From Acidobacteriota bacterium (GTDB lineage Bacteria > Acidobacteriota > Thermoanaerobaculia > UBA5066 > Gp7-AA6), in contig QHVV01000079.1 in NCBI GenBank assembly GCA_003222385.1, positions 1 through 48,969 on the forward strand: 48,969 nucleotides of DNA, read 5' to 3'. The translations under genes and the position numbers were made by a program. This document shows, one piece after another, positions 10,228 to 19,842 of this stretch. The notes under the pieces were generated by a model that saw nothing but the letters and a program-made list of their open reading frames with translations, was not told where the DNA came from and made no database searches. Every line of letters starts with the position of its first letter. The first letter of the stretch is position 1.

Positions 10228-12281
10228 ACTTCGTTCGTCTCGGCCGCGTTCGGTTCCTCGCCATCTTTCTTTCGCTCTGGGCTTCGGTCGTCGTCGGCCG
10301 TCTCGCCGAGCTCCAGATCGCGGAAGGCAGCCATTACAGGGCCCGCGCGCAGCGCCAGCAGGAGCGAAGAATCGAAGTGTCGCCGCTGCGCGGATCGATC
10401 TTCGATCGCGAAGGACGGCCGCTCGCCGTCTCTGTCGAGGCGTCGTCGGTCTACGCGATCTGCGATGAAGTGCGGAACCCGGCGGCCGCGGCGCGGGTCC
10501 TGGCGAGACATCTCGATCAGCCCGAGGCCGCGATCCTCGCCCGCCTGACCGCGAAGAAAGGCTTCGTCTGGCTGGCGCGAAAGGTGGACCGCGGGGCGGC
10601 GACGGCGCTCGCCGCCGAAAAGATTCCGGGCGTGCACTTCGTCACGGAGACGAAACGTTCATACCCGAAGGGATCTCTGGCCGCGAACGTCATTGGCTAC
10701 GTCGGGACCGACGACAAGGGCCTCGGGGGCCTCGAGCACTTCTACGACTCGACGATCCGGGGCAAGCCGGGAGAGATCGTGGCGCTGACGGACGCCCGCC
10801 GCTCGACTTACGGTCAAGCGGAGGCGCCGAGCGGGAAGCCGCCGGAGGAGGGCGCCTCGCTCTTCACGTCCCTCGATTCGGGAATCCAGTTCGCGGAGGA
10901 CGCGCACGCGAAGTCGGGGGTCGCGATCCTCCTCGACCCGTCGGACGGAGCGATCCTGGCGATGGCGAGTGCACCTTCCTTCGACCCGAACGACTACGGA
11001 CGATCCCCGGGAGAGGACCGCCGCAACCGCGCGATCGCCGACGCCTACGAGCCCGGTTCGACGTTCAAGATCGTGACCGGCTCGCTCGCGCTCGAGAATT
11101 CCCTCGTCACGCTGGATGAACTGATCGACACGGGAAACGGGACGATCCGCGTCGGCAACACGACGATTTCCGAGCACGACCGGAAGCAGTACGGATCCTT
11201 GACGCTCGCCGGCATCTTCGAGCACTCCTCGAACGTCGGGATCATCCGGGTCGGGTTGCGCCTGGGTCCCGGCCGGCTCTGGCAGGGCGCCACGGCTCTC
11301 GGCGTCGGACGCGCCACCGAAATCGATCTACCCGGTGAACACGCGGGGATCTTCCGCCGGCCGGAGCGGTGGTCCGGGCTCTCCAACGCGATGATCTCCA
11401 TGGGACAGGAGGTCTCCGTCACGCCTCTCCAGCTCGCGCGGATCGGAGCGGCGATCGCCAACGGCGGGCGGCTGGTGCAGCCGCGGCTCGTCCGGCGCAT
11501 CGTTCACCCCGACGGTCGCGTCGACGTCATCGTTCCTTCTCCGCCGCGGCGCGTTCTTTCGGAGGCGACGGCGCGGACGGTCCGCGACCTCTTAGTCGGC
11601 GTGGTCGAGCGCGGAACCGGAAAGAAAGCGGCGATCCCGGGTTTCGTCGTCGCGGGCAAGACCGGCACCGCTCAGAAAGCGGGAGTCGGCGGTTACCAGC
11701 GGGGCCGTTACGTCTCGTCGTTCGTCGGGTTCGCGCCGAGCGACAACCCGAAGATCGTCGGGCTCGTGCTGATCGAAGAGCCGAGGGGCGCGAGGTACTA
11801 CGGCGGCGACATCGCGGCGCCGGTTTTCGCTCGGGTCGTCTCCCAGGCCCTCGGAATCCTCCGGGTCGGGCCGGAAGAGCAGAGACTGCCGGAGACTCTT
11901 CTCGCGTCGACGTCGACGGAGAAGATTCATTATCCCGAAGGGATCATCCCGGCGTCGGTGCACTCGACGGTCGAGCCGTCGGCCGGCCCACTCCTCCGGC
12001 CCGTAGAGCCTCCTTCGGCCGCAACGCCCGACGGCATTCCGTCGGCGATCGGCCTCTCCGCGCGCCAGGCGCTGGCGCTGTTGGCCCGCAACGGGCTCGC
12101 CGCGCAGTTCGAAGGATCCGGATTCGTCGTCGCTCAGGACCCCGCCCCGGGAGCGCGAGTCCGAACGGGATCGATCTGCCTGCTTCGTCTTGCCGAACCC
12201 GCCGCAGCGCCCGAGGCTCCCGGGAAGGAGAGCCGCGATCGCCGGGCGGAGGAGCTCGCCTCACCGCCGCCGGCTCCGTGA
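10224..12281 (+). CDS. ftsI: Peptidoglycan transpeptidase FtsI/SpoVD-type (PBP2/3) with C-terminal PASTA-like domain
   Basis: GTG start overlapping ftsL stop; EPGSTFKIVTGSLALEN, SSNVG, KTGTAQK motifs; C-terminal PSAIGLSARQALALLARNGLAAQFEGSGFVVAQDPAPGARV. Confidence 0.93.
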   Translation: MNFVRLGRVRFLAIFLSLWASVVVGRLAELQIAEGSHYRARAQRQQERRIEVSPLRGSIFDREGRPLAVSVEASSVYAICDEVRNPAAAARVLARHLDQPEAAILARLTAKKGFVWLARKVDRGAATALAAEKIPGVHFVTETKRSYPKGSLAANVIGYVGTDDKGLGGLEHFYDSTIRGKPGEIVALTDARRSTYGQAEAPSGKPPEEGASLFTSLDSGIQFAEDAHAKSGVAILLDPSDGAILAMASAPSFDPNDYGRSPGEDRRNRAIADAYEPGSTFKIVTGSLALENSLVTLDELIDTGNGTIRVGNTTISEHDRKQYGSLTLAGIFEHSSNVGIIRVGLRLGPGRLWQGATALGVGRATEIDLPGEHAGIFRRPERWSGLSNAMISMGQEVSVTPLQLARIGAAIANGGRLVQPRLVRRIVHPDGRVDVIVPSPPRRVLSEATARTVRDLLVGVVERGTGKKAAIPGFVVAGKTGTAQKAGVGGYQRGRYVSSFVGFAPSDNPKIVGLVLIEEPRGARYYGGDIAAPVFARVVSQALGILRVGPEEQRLPETLLASTSTEKIHYPEGIIPASVHSTVEPSAGPLLRPVEPPSAATPDGIPSAIGLSARQALALLARNGLAAQFEGSGFVVAQDPAPGARVRTGSICLLRLAEPAAAPEAPGKESRDRRAEELASPPPAP

Positions 12282-13750
12282 CCCTGGGTGAGCTCCTGAC
12301 GGCCGTGCCGGACTCGAGCTTCCCGCCCGCTGCGCGCGATCTGGAAATCACGGGCGTCTCCCAGGACTCGAGAACCGTCGGGCCGGGTGAGCTCTTCGTC
12401 GCGGTCCGCGGCGAGAAGGCGGACGGCTGGTCGCACGCGGCCGAAGCGGCGGCCAACGGCGCGGCCGCCGTCGTTTCGGAGCGGCAGGCCCCCGGGGGGT
12501 TTCCGGTGCCCTGGGTCCGCGTCCGCGTCGCGCGCGTGGCGCTCGCAAGGCTCGCCGCCCGGCTGGCCGGCGACCCTGCGGAGAAACTGGTTCTCGCCGC
12601 GGTCACCGGCACGAACGGGAAGACGACGATCGCGATGCTGCTGGAGGGAATCCTCGCGCGCCGCTACGGCCGCTCCGGATTCGTCGGGACGGTCGGCTAC
12701 CGCACCGGCCGGCGCGAGATACCCGCTTCGCAGACCACTCCGGAGGCGCCGGTCCTCCAGGCGCTTCTGGCCGAGATGGTCGACGGAGGGGTTCCCGCTG
12801 CCGCAATGGAAGTCTCCTCGCACGCCCTGGCGCTCGATCGCGTCGCGGGGTGTCGCTTCGACGTAGCCGTCTTCACGAACCTGACCCAGGACCACCTCGA
12901 TTTTCATGGCGATCTCGAGAGCTATTTCGACGCGAAGAAGAAGCTGTTCACGCTGCGAAAGCCGGACGCCGCGGCCGTGGTCAACACCGACGACGCGTTC
13001 GGGCGCCGGCTCGCCTCGGAGGCCACGCCGCCGGTCGTCACGTGGTCGCCCTCCGGCGCCCGCGCGGACGTACGCGCCGAGAACGTCCTTTGCGACGTCT
13101 CGGGAACTTCGCTCGACGTCGTCCACGCGGGCGGACGCTTCCGGATCTCCTCCCCGCTGCTCGGCCGCTTTCACGCGGATAATCTCGTGGGGGCCGCGGC
13201 AGCGGGGCTTTCTCTCGGCATGAACGGGGAAGAAATCGCGGAAGGATGCGCGGCGGTGGTCCGCGTTCCCGGCCGGCTCGAGCCGGTCGAGGCGGGACAG
13301 CCCTATCCGATCATCGTGGACTACGCCCACACGGAAGACGCGCTTCGGCGGCTTCTCCTCGCGGTCCGCGATCTGACGGATCGCCGGATCATCCTGGTCT
13401 TCGGCTGCGGGGGAGACCGCGACCGCGGCAAGCGCGCTCCGATGGGGAAAGTCGCCGGCACTCTCGCGGACGTCGCCGTCGCGACGTCCGACAACCCGCG
13501 CTCCGAAGACCCCGAGGCGATCCTGTCGGAAGTCGAGCGCGGCCTGGCGGCGTCCGGCGCGGCGAAGTACCTCACGGTTCCGGATCGGCGCGAAGCGATC
13601 CGCACGGCGATCGATCTCGCGGGCTCGGCGAGCGTCGTGGTGATCGCGGGCAAAGGCCACGAGCGCGTCCAGGTCGTCGGAGACCGGGCGATTCCGTTCG
13701 ACGACCGGGAGGTCGCGGCGGAATACGCGTCGGGGCGTCGGGCGTCGTGA
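12278..13750 (+). CDS. murE: UDP-N-acetylmuramoyl-tripeptide synthase MurE (probably meso-DAP-adding)
   Basis: GTG start overlapping ftsI stop; TGTNGKTT; DNPRSEDP motif typical of meso-DAP-type MurE. Confidence 0.93.
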   Translation: MTLGELLTAVPDSSFPPAARDLEITGVSQDSRTVGPGELFVAVRGEKADGWSHAAEAAANGAAAVVSERQAPGGFPVPWVRVRVARVALARLAARLAGDPAEKLVLAAVTGTNGKTTIAMLLEGILARRYGRSGFVGTVGYRTGRREIPASQTTPEAPVLQALLAEMVDGGVPAAAMEVSSHALALDRVAGCRFDVAVFTNLTQDHLDFHGDLESYFDAKKKLFTLRKPDAAAVVNTDDAFGRRLASEATPPVVTWSPSGARADVRAENVLCDVSGTSLDVVHAGGRFRISSPLLGRFHADNLVGAAAAGLSLGMNGEEIAEGCAAVVRVPGRLEPVEAGQPYPIIVDYAHTEDALRRLLLAVRDLTDRRIILVFGCGGDRDRGKRAPMGKVAGTLADVAVATSDNPRSEDPEAILSEVERGLAASGAAKYLTVPDRREAIRTAIDLAGSASVVVIAGKGHERVQVVGDRAIPFDDREVAAEYASGRRAS

Positions 13751-13760
13751 AAGCCCGCCC

Positions 13761-15140
13761 ATGAATTTCACGCTCTCCGACGTCGCTTCGGCGGCGCGTT
13801 CGGCGCTTCCGGTCGGACAGGACGTCGAGCTCACCGGCGTCGCGGTCGATTCGCGCGCCGTCCATCCCGGGACGCTCTTCGTGGCGATCCCGGGCGCGCG
13901 CGTCGACGGGCACGACTTCGCTCCGGACGCGGTCGCGCGCGGGGCGCGGGCGATTCTCGGGCAACGCGTGCCCCCATCTCTCCCCGAGCGCGTGCCGGTA
14001 GTCGTCGTCCCCGAGCCGGTTCCCGCGCTGACCGCGCTCGCCGTCCTTCTCAAGAAGCGGGCGAGCTTCCGGCTCGCCGCGATCACGGGATCCTCCGGAA
14101 AGACGACCACGAAGGAGTTCACGGCGGCGATCCTGTCGCGGCGATTCGAGGTGGCCCGGACGCCGGGCAACCAGAACAGCGCGATCGGCTTTCCGATGTC
14201 CGTCATCAACCTCCCGAGAATTCCGGCGTGGATGATCGGCGAGATGGGCATGAGCGCGAAGGGGGAGCTGTCGCGGCTGTCCCGCGCATTCGAGCCGGAC
14301 ATCGCCGCGATCACCAACGTCGCTCCGGCGCACCTCGCGAACTTCGACTCGATCGACGAAGTGGCCGAGGCGAAATCCGAGATCCTCGACGGCCTGCGGC
14401 CCGGCGGCACGTTCGTCGCGAACGCCGACGACTCGCGGGTGGCCGCGATTTCGAAGCGGTGGCCCGGCCGCGTGGTCCGGTTCGCGCGATTCGCGAAATC
14501 CGACGTCACGGCCGATCGCTTCGAGCGGATGGAGACGGAGACCCGCTTTCGGCTGCGGACTTCCGCCGGAGAGGTGGCAATCACGCTGCCGCTGCCGGGC
14601 ACGCACCAGGCGGTGAACTTCCTCGCGGCGTCCGCCGTCGCGATTTCCGCCGGGGCTTCGATCGAGGATTGCGCCGCGGCGGCGCCCGATCTCGCCCCCT
14701 CACCCCATCGCGGGGAATTCCGCCGGCATCGTTCGGGCGCGCTCCTCTACGACGATTCGTACAACGCGAACCCGGCCTCTCTCCGGGCCGCCCTCGACAC
14801 CCTCTCGGGCTTTGCGGCGACGCGGCGCATTGCTGTTCTCGGCGACATGCGCGAGCTCGGATCGGACGAGGACGTCTGGCACCGGGAAGTCGGCAAGTAT
14901 GCTTCCAGCCGCACCGACCACCTCGTTTGCGTGGGGGAGCTCGCGCGTTACTACGGCGAGGAGGCGGTCGACCTCGGCTTTCCCAAACAGGCGATCACGT
15001 ACGTCGACTCTCCGGAAGAAGCGGCGCGCCTGCTCGATGGCATGCTGGCCGAAGGCGACGTGGTTCTCTTCAAGGGGTCGCACGCCGTCGGCCTGGATCG
15101 CGCCGTGGAAATGCTCGCTCGCGCGGCGACCGAGGCCTGA
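13761..15140 (+). CDS. murF: UDP-N-acetylmuramoyl-tripeptide--D-alanyl-D-alanine ligase MurF
   Basis: ITGSSGKTTTKEF; TPGNQNSAIGFPMSVINL; YDDSYNANPASLRAAL; LGDMRELG. Confidence 0.95.
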   Translation: MNFTLSDVASAARSALPVGQDVELTGVAVDSRAVHPGTLFVAIPGARVDGHDFAPDAVARGARAILGQRVPPSLPERVPVVVVPEPVPALTALAVLLKKRASFRLAAITGSSGKTTTKEFTAAILSRRFEVARTPGNQNSAIGFPMSVINLPRIPAWMIGEMGMSAKGELSRLSRAFEPDIAAITNVAPAHLANFDSIDEVAEAKSEILDGLRPGGTFVANADDSRVAAISKRWPGRVVRFARFAKSDVTADRFERMETETRFRLRTSAGEVAITLPLPGTHQAVNFLAASAVAISAGASIEDCAAAAPDLAPSPHRGEFRRHRSGALLYDDSYNANPASLRAALDTLSGFAATRRIAVLGDMRELGSDEDVWHREVGKYASSRTDHLVCVGELARYYGEEAVDLGFPKQAITYVDSPEEAARLLDGMLAEGDVVLFKGSHAVGLDRAVEMLARAATEA

Positions 15141-16226
15141 GTGCTCTACCGGTGGCTGTATCCGCTCGCGAAGGTCTTCCCGGCGTTCAACGTCTTCCGG
15201 TACATCACGTTCCGCACGGCGATGGCGGCGGTCACGGCGCTCCTCCTGGCGCTCGCGCTCGGCGTGCCGACGATCCGGCTTTTGAAAAGGCGCCAGATCG
15301 GGCAGTCCGTCCGCGAGGACGGTCCCCGCTCCCATCTCTCGAAAGCGGGAACTCCGACGATGGGAGGGATTCTCATCCTGCTGTCGGTGGTTCTCGCCAC
15401 GCTCCTCTGGATGGACTTGACGAATCGGCTGGTGTGGATCGCTCTCGGAACCCTGGTCGGCATCGGCATCGTCGGTTTCGCCGACGACTTCGTGAAGTTC
15501 ACCCGCCGGCGCAGCCTCGGCCTGACCGGCCGCGGAAAGTTGTTCCCGCAGTTCCTGGTCGCGTTCGCCGCCGCCTGGGCGATCGAGCACTGGGCGGCGC
15601 CGGGCACGTTCTCGACGCTCGTCACGTTTCCATTCTTCAAGCGCCTGGTCATCGACCTCGGGGCGCTCTACATCCCTTTCGTCGCCGCGGTGCTCGTCGG
15701 TTCTTCCAATGCCGTGAACCTGACGGACGGCCTGGACGGCCTGGCGATCGGCGCCTTCGGGGTCGCGGCCGGGACGTACGCTCTTCTCTCCTACGTCAGC
15801 GGAAACGCGGTCGCCGCCCGGTATCTCCAGATCGCATACGTCCCCCAGGCGGGCGAGCTTTCGATCTTCTGCGGCGCCATGGTCGGAGCGTCTCTCGGAT
15901 TCCTCTGGTACAACTCGCACCCCGCCGACGTCTTCATGGGGGATGTCGGGGCGCTCCCGCTCGGAGGCGCGCTCGCGGCCGTCGCCGTGATGACGAAGCA
16001 GGAGATGCTGCTCGCGATCGTCGGAGGCGTCTTCGTCCTCGAGGCGCTTTCCGTGATCGTGCAGGTCGCCTCGTTCCAGACGACCGGGAAGCGCGTCTTT
16101 CGCATGGCCCCTCTTCACCATCACTTCGAGCTCGCCGGCTGGCCCGAGTCGCGCGTGATCGTCCGCTTCTGGATCCTCTCGATCCTGTTCGCGGTGCTGG
16201 GACTCTCGACGTTGAAGCTGCGATGA
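15141..16226 (+). CDS. mraY: Phospho-N-acetylmuramoyl-pentapeptide-transferase MraY
   Basis: Polytopic membrane protein; GTPTMGG; NAVNLTDGLDGLAIG; FMGDVGALPLGG; RMAPLHHHFE. Confidence 0.96.
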   Translation: MLYRWLYPLAKVFPAFNVFRYITFRTAMAAVTALLLALALGVPTIRLLKRRQIGQSVREDGPRSHLSKAGTPTMGGILILLSVVLATLLWMDLTNRLVWIALGTLVGIGIVGFADDFVKFTRRRSLGLTGRGKLFPQFLVAFAAAWAIEHWAAPGTFSTLVTFPFFKRLVIDLGALYIPFVAAVLVGSSNAVNLTDGLDGLAIGAFGVAAGTYALLSYVSGNAVAARYLQIAYVPQAGELSIFCGAMVGASLGFLWYNSHPADVFMGDVGALPLGGALAAVAVMTKQEMLLAIVGGVFVLEALSVIVQVASFQTTGKRVFRMAPLHHHFELAGWPESRVIVRFWILSILFAVLGLSTLKLR

Positions 16227-17662
16227 CCGCGACCGCTCTTTCTTCCGGGATCCTGCCGCCGAAAGTTGCCGTCCTCGGCTTCGCGCGCAGCGGACGCGCG
16301 CTCACCCGGGCTCTTCTCGAGCGGGGCGCCGCCGTGGCCGTCGTCGACGACCGTCCGAGGGACGCCTTCGAGGAAATTTCGGAGCTCGAGCGCGCCGGAG
16401 TGGTGTTCTTCTTCGGGGGATCTGATCCCCGAAGCGGGTCGGATCCCGTGCACGGGCTCGACAACGCCGGCTGGCTCGCGCTCTCGCCGGGTGTTCCGCC
16501 GACGCACCCGATCGTGCTCGCGGCGCGCCGGCGCGGTTTGCCCGTGTTGTCGGAGATCGAGATCGCGTGGCGGATCGCGGAGGCGGAGGCGACCGGCCCG
16601 CACCGCTGGGTGGCCGTGACCGGTACGAACGGCAAGTCCACGACGACCGCGTGGATCGCCGAGATCCTGCGCTTCGGAAAGAGGCCTGTCGCCCTCGCCG
16701 GAAACATCGGCGCGCCGCTTTCGGGGTTCCTCGGCGACCGCGCTCCCCGCGACTTCGTCTGCGAGCTTTCCTCCTTCCAGCTCGAGACGGTCGAGCGCTT
16801 CCGTCCGGACGTCGCCGTCCTGACGAACGTCACGCCCGACCATCTCGACCGCTACGCGAGCCTGGAGGACTACGCGGCGACGAAGGAGCGGATTTTTTCG
16901 AACCAGCGCGAAAGCGATTTCGCCGTCGTCAATGCGGACGACCCGATCGCAAGTCGGGCCCGTCCACGCGCACGCCGGGTGCCGTTTTCGCGCCGCGTTC
17001 TCGTCGCGGGCGGGACATGGTGCGAGCGCGGCCGGATCTTTTCGGAAGCGCGGGGTCCGCGCCGCGACGTCCTGGCCGCGGACCGTCTGTCGCTGCCCGG
17101 CGCGCACAACATGGAGAACGCGCTCGCGGCTCTCGCCGCCGCCGAATGTCTCGAAGCGACGGCCGCCGCGATCGAGAAGGGGCTGACCCGGTTTCGCGGC
17201 CTTCCGCACCGCACCGAGCTCGTCGCCGAAGCGGACGGCGTCCAGTGGGTGAACGACTCCAAGGGAACCAACGTGGACGCCACTGTGAAATCGCTCGAGG
17301 GCCGCTCCGAGAAGAGCGTCCTTCTCATCCTCGGAGGCCGCGACAAGCACGGCGACTTCGGCCTTCTCGCGGCGCCGATCGCGCGGACCACCCGCGTCGT
17401 TCTGACGATCGGCGAGGCCGCCCCGAAGATCGAGCAGGCAATCTCTCGATCGGCTCCGGTCGAGACCTGTTTCACCCTGGAGCGCGCTGTGGCGCGGGCC
17501 GCGGAGCTGGCCCGCCCCGGCGACACGGTGCTGCTGTCGCCGGCCTGCGCTTCCTTCGACCAGTATCGGAACTTCGAAGAGCGGGGCGAGCACTTCCGGT
17601 CCCTCGTCTCGCGTCTGACGTCTACCGTCTCCCGTCTCACGGGATTGGACGATGGCCCGTAA
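16223..17662 (+). CDS. murD: UDP-N-acetylmuramoylalanine--D-glutamate ligase MurD
   Basis: ATG 16223 overlaps mraY stop; VTGTNGKSTTTAW; CELSSFQLET; NDSKGTNVDAT; LILGGRDKHGDF. C-terminal SRLTSTVSRLTGLDDGP is encoded by a heptad repeat. Confidence 0.95.
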   Translation: MTATALSSGILPPKVAVLGFARSGRALTRALLERGAAVAVVDDRPRDAFEEISELERAGVVFFFGGSDPRSGSDPVHGLDNAGWLALSPGVPPTHPIVLAARRRGLPVLSEIEIAWRIAEAEATGPHRWVAVTGTNGKSTTTAWIAEILRFGKRPVALAGNIGAPLSGFLGDRAPRDFVCELSSFQLETVERFRPDVAVLTNVTPDHLDRYASLEDYAATKERIFSNQRESDFAVVNADDPIASRARPRARRVPFSRRVLVAGGTWCERGRIFSEARGPRRDVLAADRLSLPGAHNMENALAALAAAECLEATAAAIEKGLTRFRGLPHRTELVAEADGVQWVNDSKGTNVDATVKSLEGRSEKSVLLILGGRDKHGDFGLLAAPIARTTRVVLTIGEAAPKIEQAISRSAPVETCFTLERAVARAAELARPGDTVLLSPACASFDQYRNFEERGEHFRSLVSRLTSTVSRLTGLDDGP

Positions 17663-18758
17663 GCTCGCGACCGACAAGGTCCTCTTCGCGCCGCTCGTGG
17701 CGCTGTCGCTCTTCGGCTGCGTGATGATCTACAGCGCTTCCGCGGTGTCGTCCGCGCAGACCTCCGGCAGCCCCTACCGCTATCTCTTCAAGCAGATCGC
17801 GGCGCTCGTCGTCGGAGGCATCGCCGCGTTTCTCGTCTCCCGCGTCGACTACCGCACGTTCGCGCGGCCCTGGGTGGTGTACCTGGCCTACGGCGGCGCC
17901 TTCGTCCTGTGCGTCTTCGCGCTTCTCCAGTCCCCGATCAACTCCGCCCGACGCTGGATTCCGGTCGGACCGGTGATGTTCCAGCCCTCCGAATTCCTCA
18001 AGGTCGCCCTCGTTCTCCTGCTCGCGTCGCAGATCGCCCGGAAGACTCTGGCGTCCGGCGATCCCGATCGCGCGATCCGACCGGCGCTCTTCTTTTCGCT
18101 CGCCGCTTCCACGGTCGTCCTGCTCGAGCCGGATCTCGGCACCGCCGCGTGTTACGTCATGCTCGCCGGAGTGCTCCTCTGGATCGCCGGGGTTCGCGCG
18201 AAGCTGTTCCTGATCCTGGGCGCCGGAGCGGTGCCGCTCGTCATCGTCGCGGCGTTCGCGGCGAGCTACCGTCGCGCGCGCGTCCTCTCCTTCCTCCGTC
18301 CGGAAGCGGATCCGCTCGGCGCCGGCTTTCAGGCGCTCCAGTCGTTGATCGCCGTCGGGGCCGGCGGCCTGTTCGGCAACGGCCTCGGCGCGAGCCGGCA
18401 GAAGCTCTTCTTCCTGCCGTATCCCCACACAGACTTCATTTTCGCGATCGTGGGCGAAGAGCTCGGATTCATCGGTTCGGTCGGGGTGATCGCCTGCTTT
18501 GCCGTGATCGCGTGGCGCGGTTTCCGCGCGGCCCGCCGGGCGCCCGACGCCTTCGGGGGCCTCCTCGCGGCCGGAGCCACCGCGATGCTCGTCGTGCAGG
18601 CGGCGGTAAACGTCAGCGTCGTGCTCGCGATCATGCCGACCAAGGGGATCCCTCTGCCGTTCGTATCGTACGGAGGCTCTTCTCTCGTGGCGTCGTGGCT
18701 GGCGGCGGGTCTGATCCTGAACGTGTCCCAGCACGAAGTGGAAACTCGTGAGACGTGA
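17652..18758 (+). CDS. ftsW: Lipid II polymerase/flippase-family protein FtsW (SEDS)
   Basis: SEDS family: KQIAALVVGGIAAFLVSRVDYR...MFQPSEFLKVALVLLLA...PHTDFIFAIVGEELGFIG...GIPLPFVSYGGSSL. Confidence 0.95.
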   Translation: MARKLATDKVLFAPLVALSLFGCVMIYSASAVSSAQTSGSPYRYLFKQIAALVVGGIAAFLVSRVDYRTFARPWVVYLAYGGAFVLCVFALLQSPINSARRWIPVGPVMFQPSEFLKVALVLLLASQIARKTLASGDPDRAIRPALFFSLAASTVVLLEPDLGTAACYVMLAGVLLWIAGVRAKLFLILGAGAVPLVIVAAFAASYRRARVLSFLRPEADPLGAGFQALQSLIAVGAGGLFGNGLGASRQKLFFLPYPHTDFIFAIVGEELGFIGSVGVIACFAVIAWRGFRAARRAPDAFGGLLAAGATAMLVVQAAVNVSVVLAIMPTKGIPLPFVSYGGSSLVASWLAAGLILNVSQHEVETRET

Positions 18759-19842
18759 GAAGACCCGGGGTGCATACGTGATCGCGGCGGGCGGAACGGG
18801 GGGGCACATCTTCCTGGGCGTCGCGCTCGCCCGCGAGATCCGCGGCCGACGGCCGGAGGCGGAAATCCTCTTCGTGGGCAGCCGCCACGGGCTCGAGGCG
18901 AAGCTCGTTTCCGACGCCGGGTTTCCGCTCGAGCTCGTTCGGGCGTCCGGGTTCGCGGGCAAGAGCGCGGCGGCGAAGCTCGTCTCGCTGGCCGAGCTGC
19001 CGGTCGGCTTTCTCCAGGCGCGTCGGCTTCTCGCCCGGCGTCGGGCGGTCGCGGTCGCCGGCCTCGGAGGCTACGTGAGCGTCCCGGTGGTCGCGGCGGC
19101 CCGGTCGCTCGGAGTGCCGACGCTCATCCACGAGTCCAACGCCTTTCCGGGCGTCGCGAACCGCGTCTTGAACCGCTTCGCGACCCGCACCGCCGTCGGG
19201 ATTGCCGCGGCGAATTCTCATCTCGTCCGGCCGGGCGCCGTCACCGGAACTCCCGTCCGGCCGGAGTTCTTTTCGGTTCCCCGCCTGGACCCGTCGGGCT
19301 CGACACGACGGCTCCTCGTCTTCGGGGGCAGCCAGGGGTCGCGCGTCCTGAACAAAGCGATGACCGAAGCGGTTTCCCTCCTCGGGGGAGACGGACTCCA
19401 AGTGATCCATCAGGCGGGCGAGAGCCAGTTCGAGGAAACGCGGGCCCGCTACGGAGACCGGCTGCCGGAGGGCTGGAGAGTCGTTCCCTTTCTCCCGCGC
19501 ATCCACGAGCAGCTCGCGTGGGCCGACCTCGTGCTGTCGCGCGCGGGCTCCCAGACGCTGGCGGAGCTCGCGGCCGCCGGGCGGCCGTCGATCCTGGTCC
19601 CGTTCGGCTCCGCCACGCACGGTCACCAGACCGTGAACGCGGAGGTCTTCGACAAGGCGGGAGCGTCGGTTGCGATCGCCGAAGACTCGCTCTCCGGCGA
19701 TGTCCTCGCGCTTCTCCTCCGGGAACTGCTCGGAGACCGACGGAGGCTCGTGGCCATGGGCGAGAGCGCCCGCTCCTTCGCCCGGCCGGACGCCGCGAAG
19801 CTCCTGGCGGACCTGCTTTTCGAGGCGGAGGGAACCCGATGA
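18748..19842 (+). CDS. murG: UDP-GlcNAc transferase MurG
   Basis: GAYVIAAGGTGGHIFLGVALA...GLGGYVSVPVVAAA...HESNAFPGVANR...LSRAGSQTLAELAAAGRPSILVPF. Confidence 0.95.
   Translation: MRREKTRGAYVIAAGGTGGHIFLGVALAREIRGRRPEAEILFVGSRHGLEAKLVSDAGFPLELVRASGFAGKSAAAKLVSLAELPVGFLQARRLLARRRAVAVAGLGGYVSVPVVAAARSLGVPTLIHESNAFPGVANRVLNRFATRTAVGIAAANSHLVRPGAVTGTPVRPEFFSVPRLDPSGSTRRLLVFGGSQGSRVLNKAMTEAVSLLGGDGLQVIHQAGESQFEETRARYGDRLPEGWRVVPFLPRIHEQLAWADLVLSRAGSQTLAELAAAGRPSILVPFGSATHGHQTVNAEVFDKAGASVAIAEDSLSGDVLALLLRELLGDRRRLVAMGESARSFARPDAAKLLADLLFEAEGTR

Noticed and set aside
12134-14602. 822-aa ORF on the - strand
   Set aside because: Antisense to murE/murF, whose frames carry clear Mur ligase motifs; the R/S/A-rich low-quality translation is a high-GC artefact. 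The same applies to - strand ORFs at 4568-6577, 19623-21077, 33658-36300, 43313-45577 and 46036-48150.
17606-17640. Heptads at the murD end as an intrinsic terminator
   Set aside because: Direct, not inverted, repeats; no stem or U-tract, and ftsW starts 12 bp later within the same operon.
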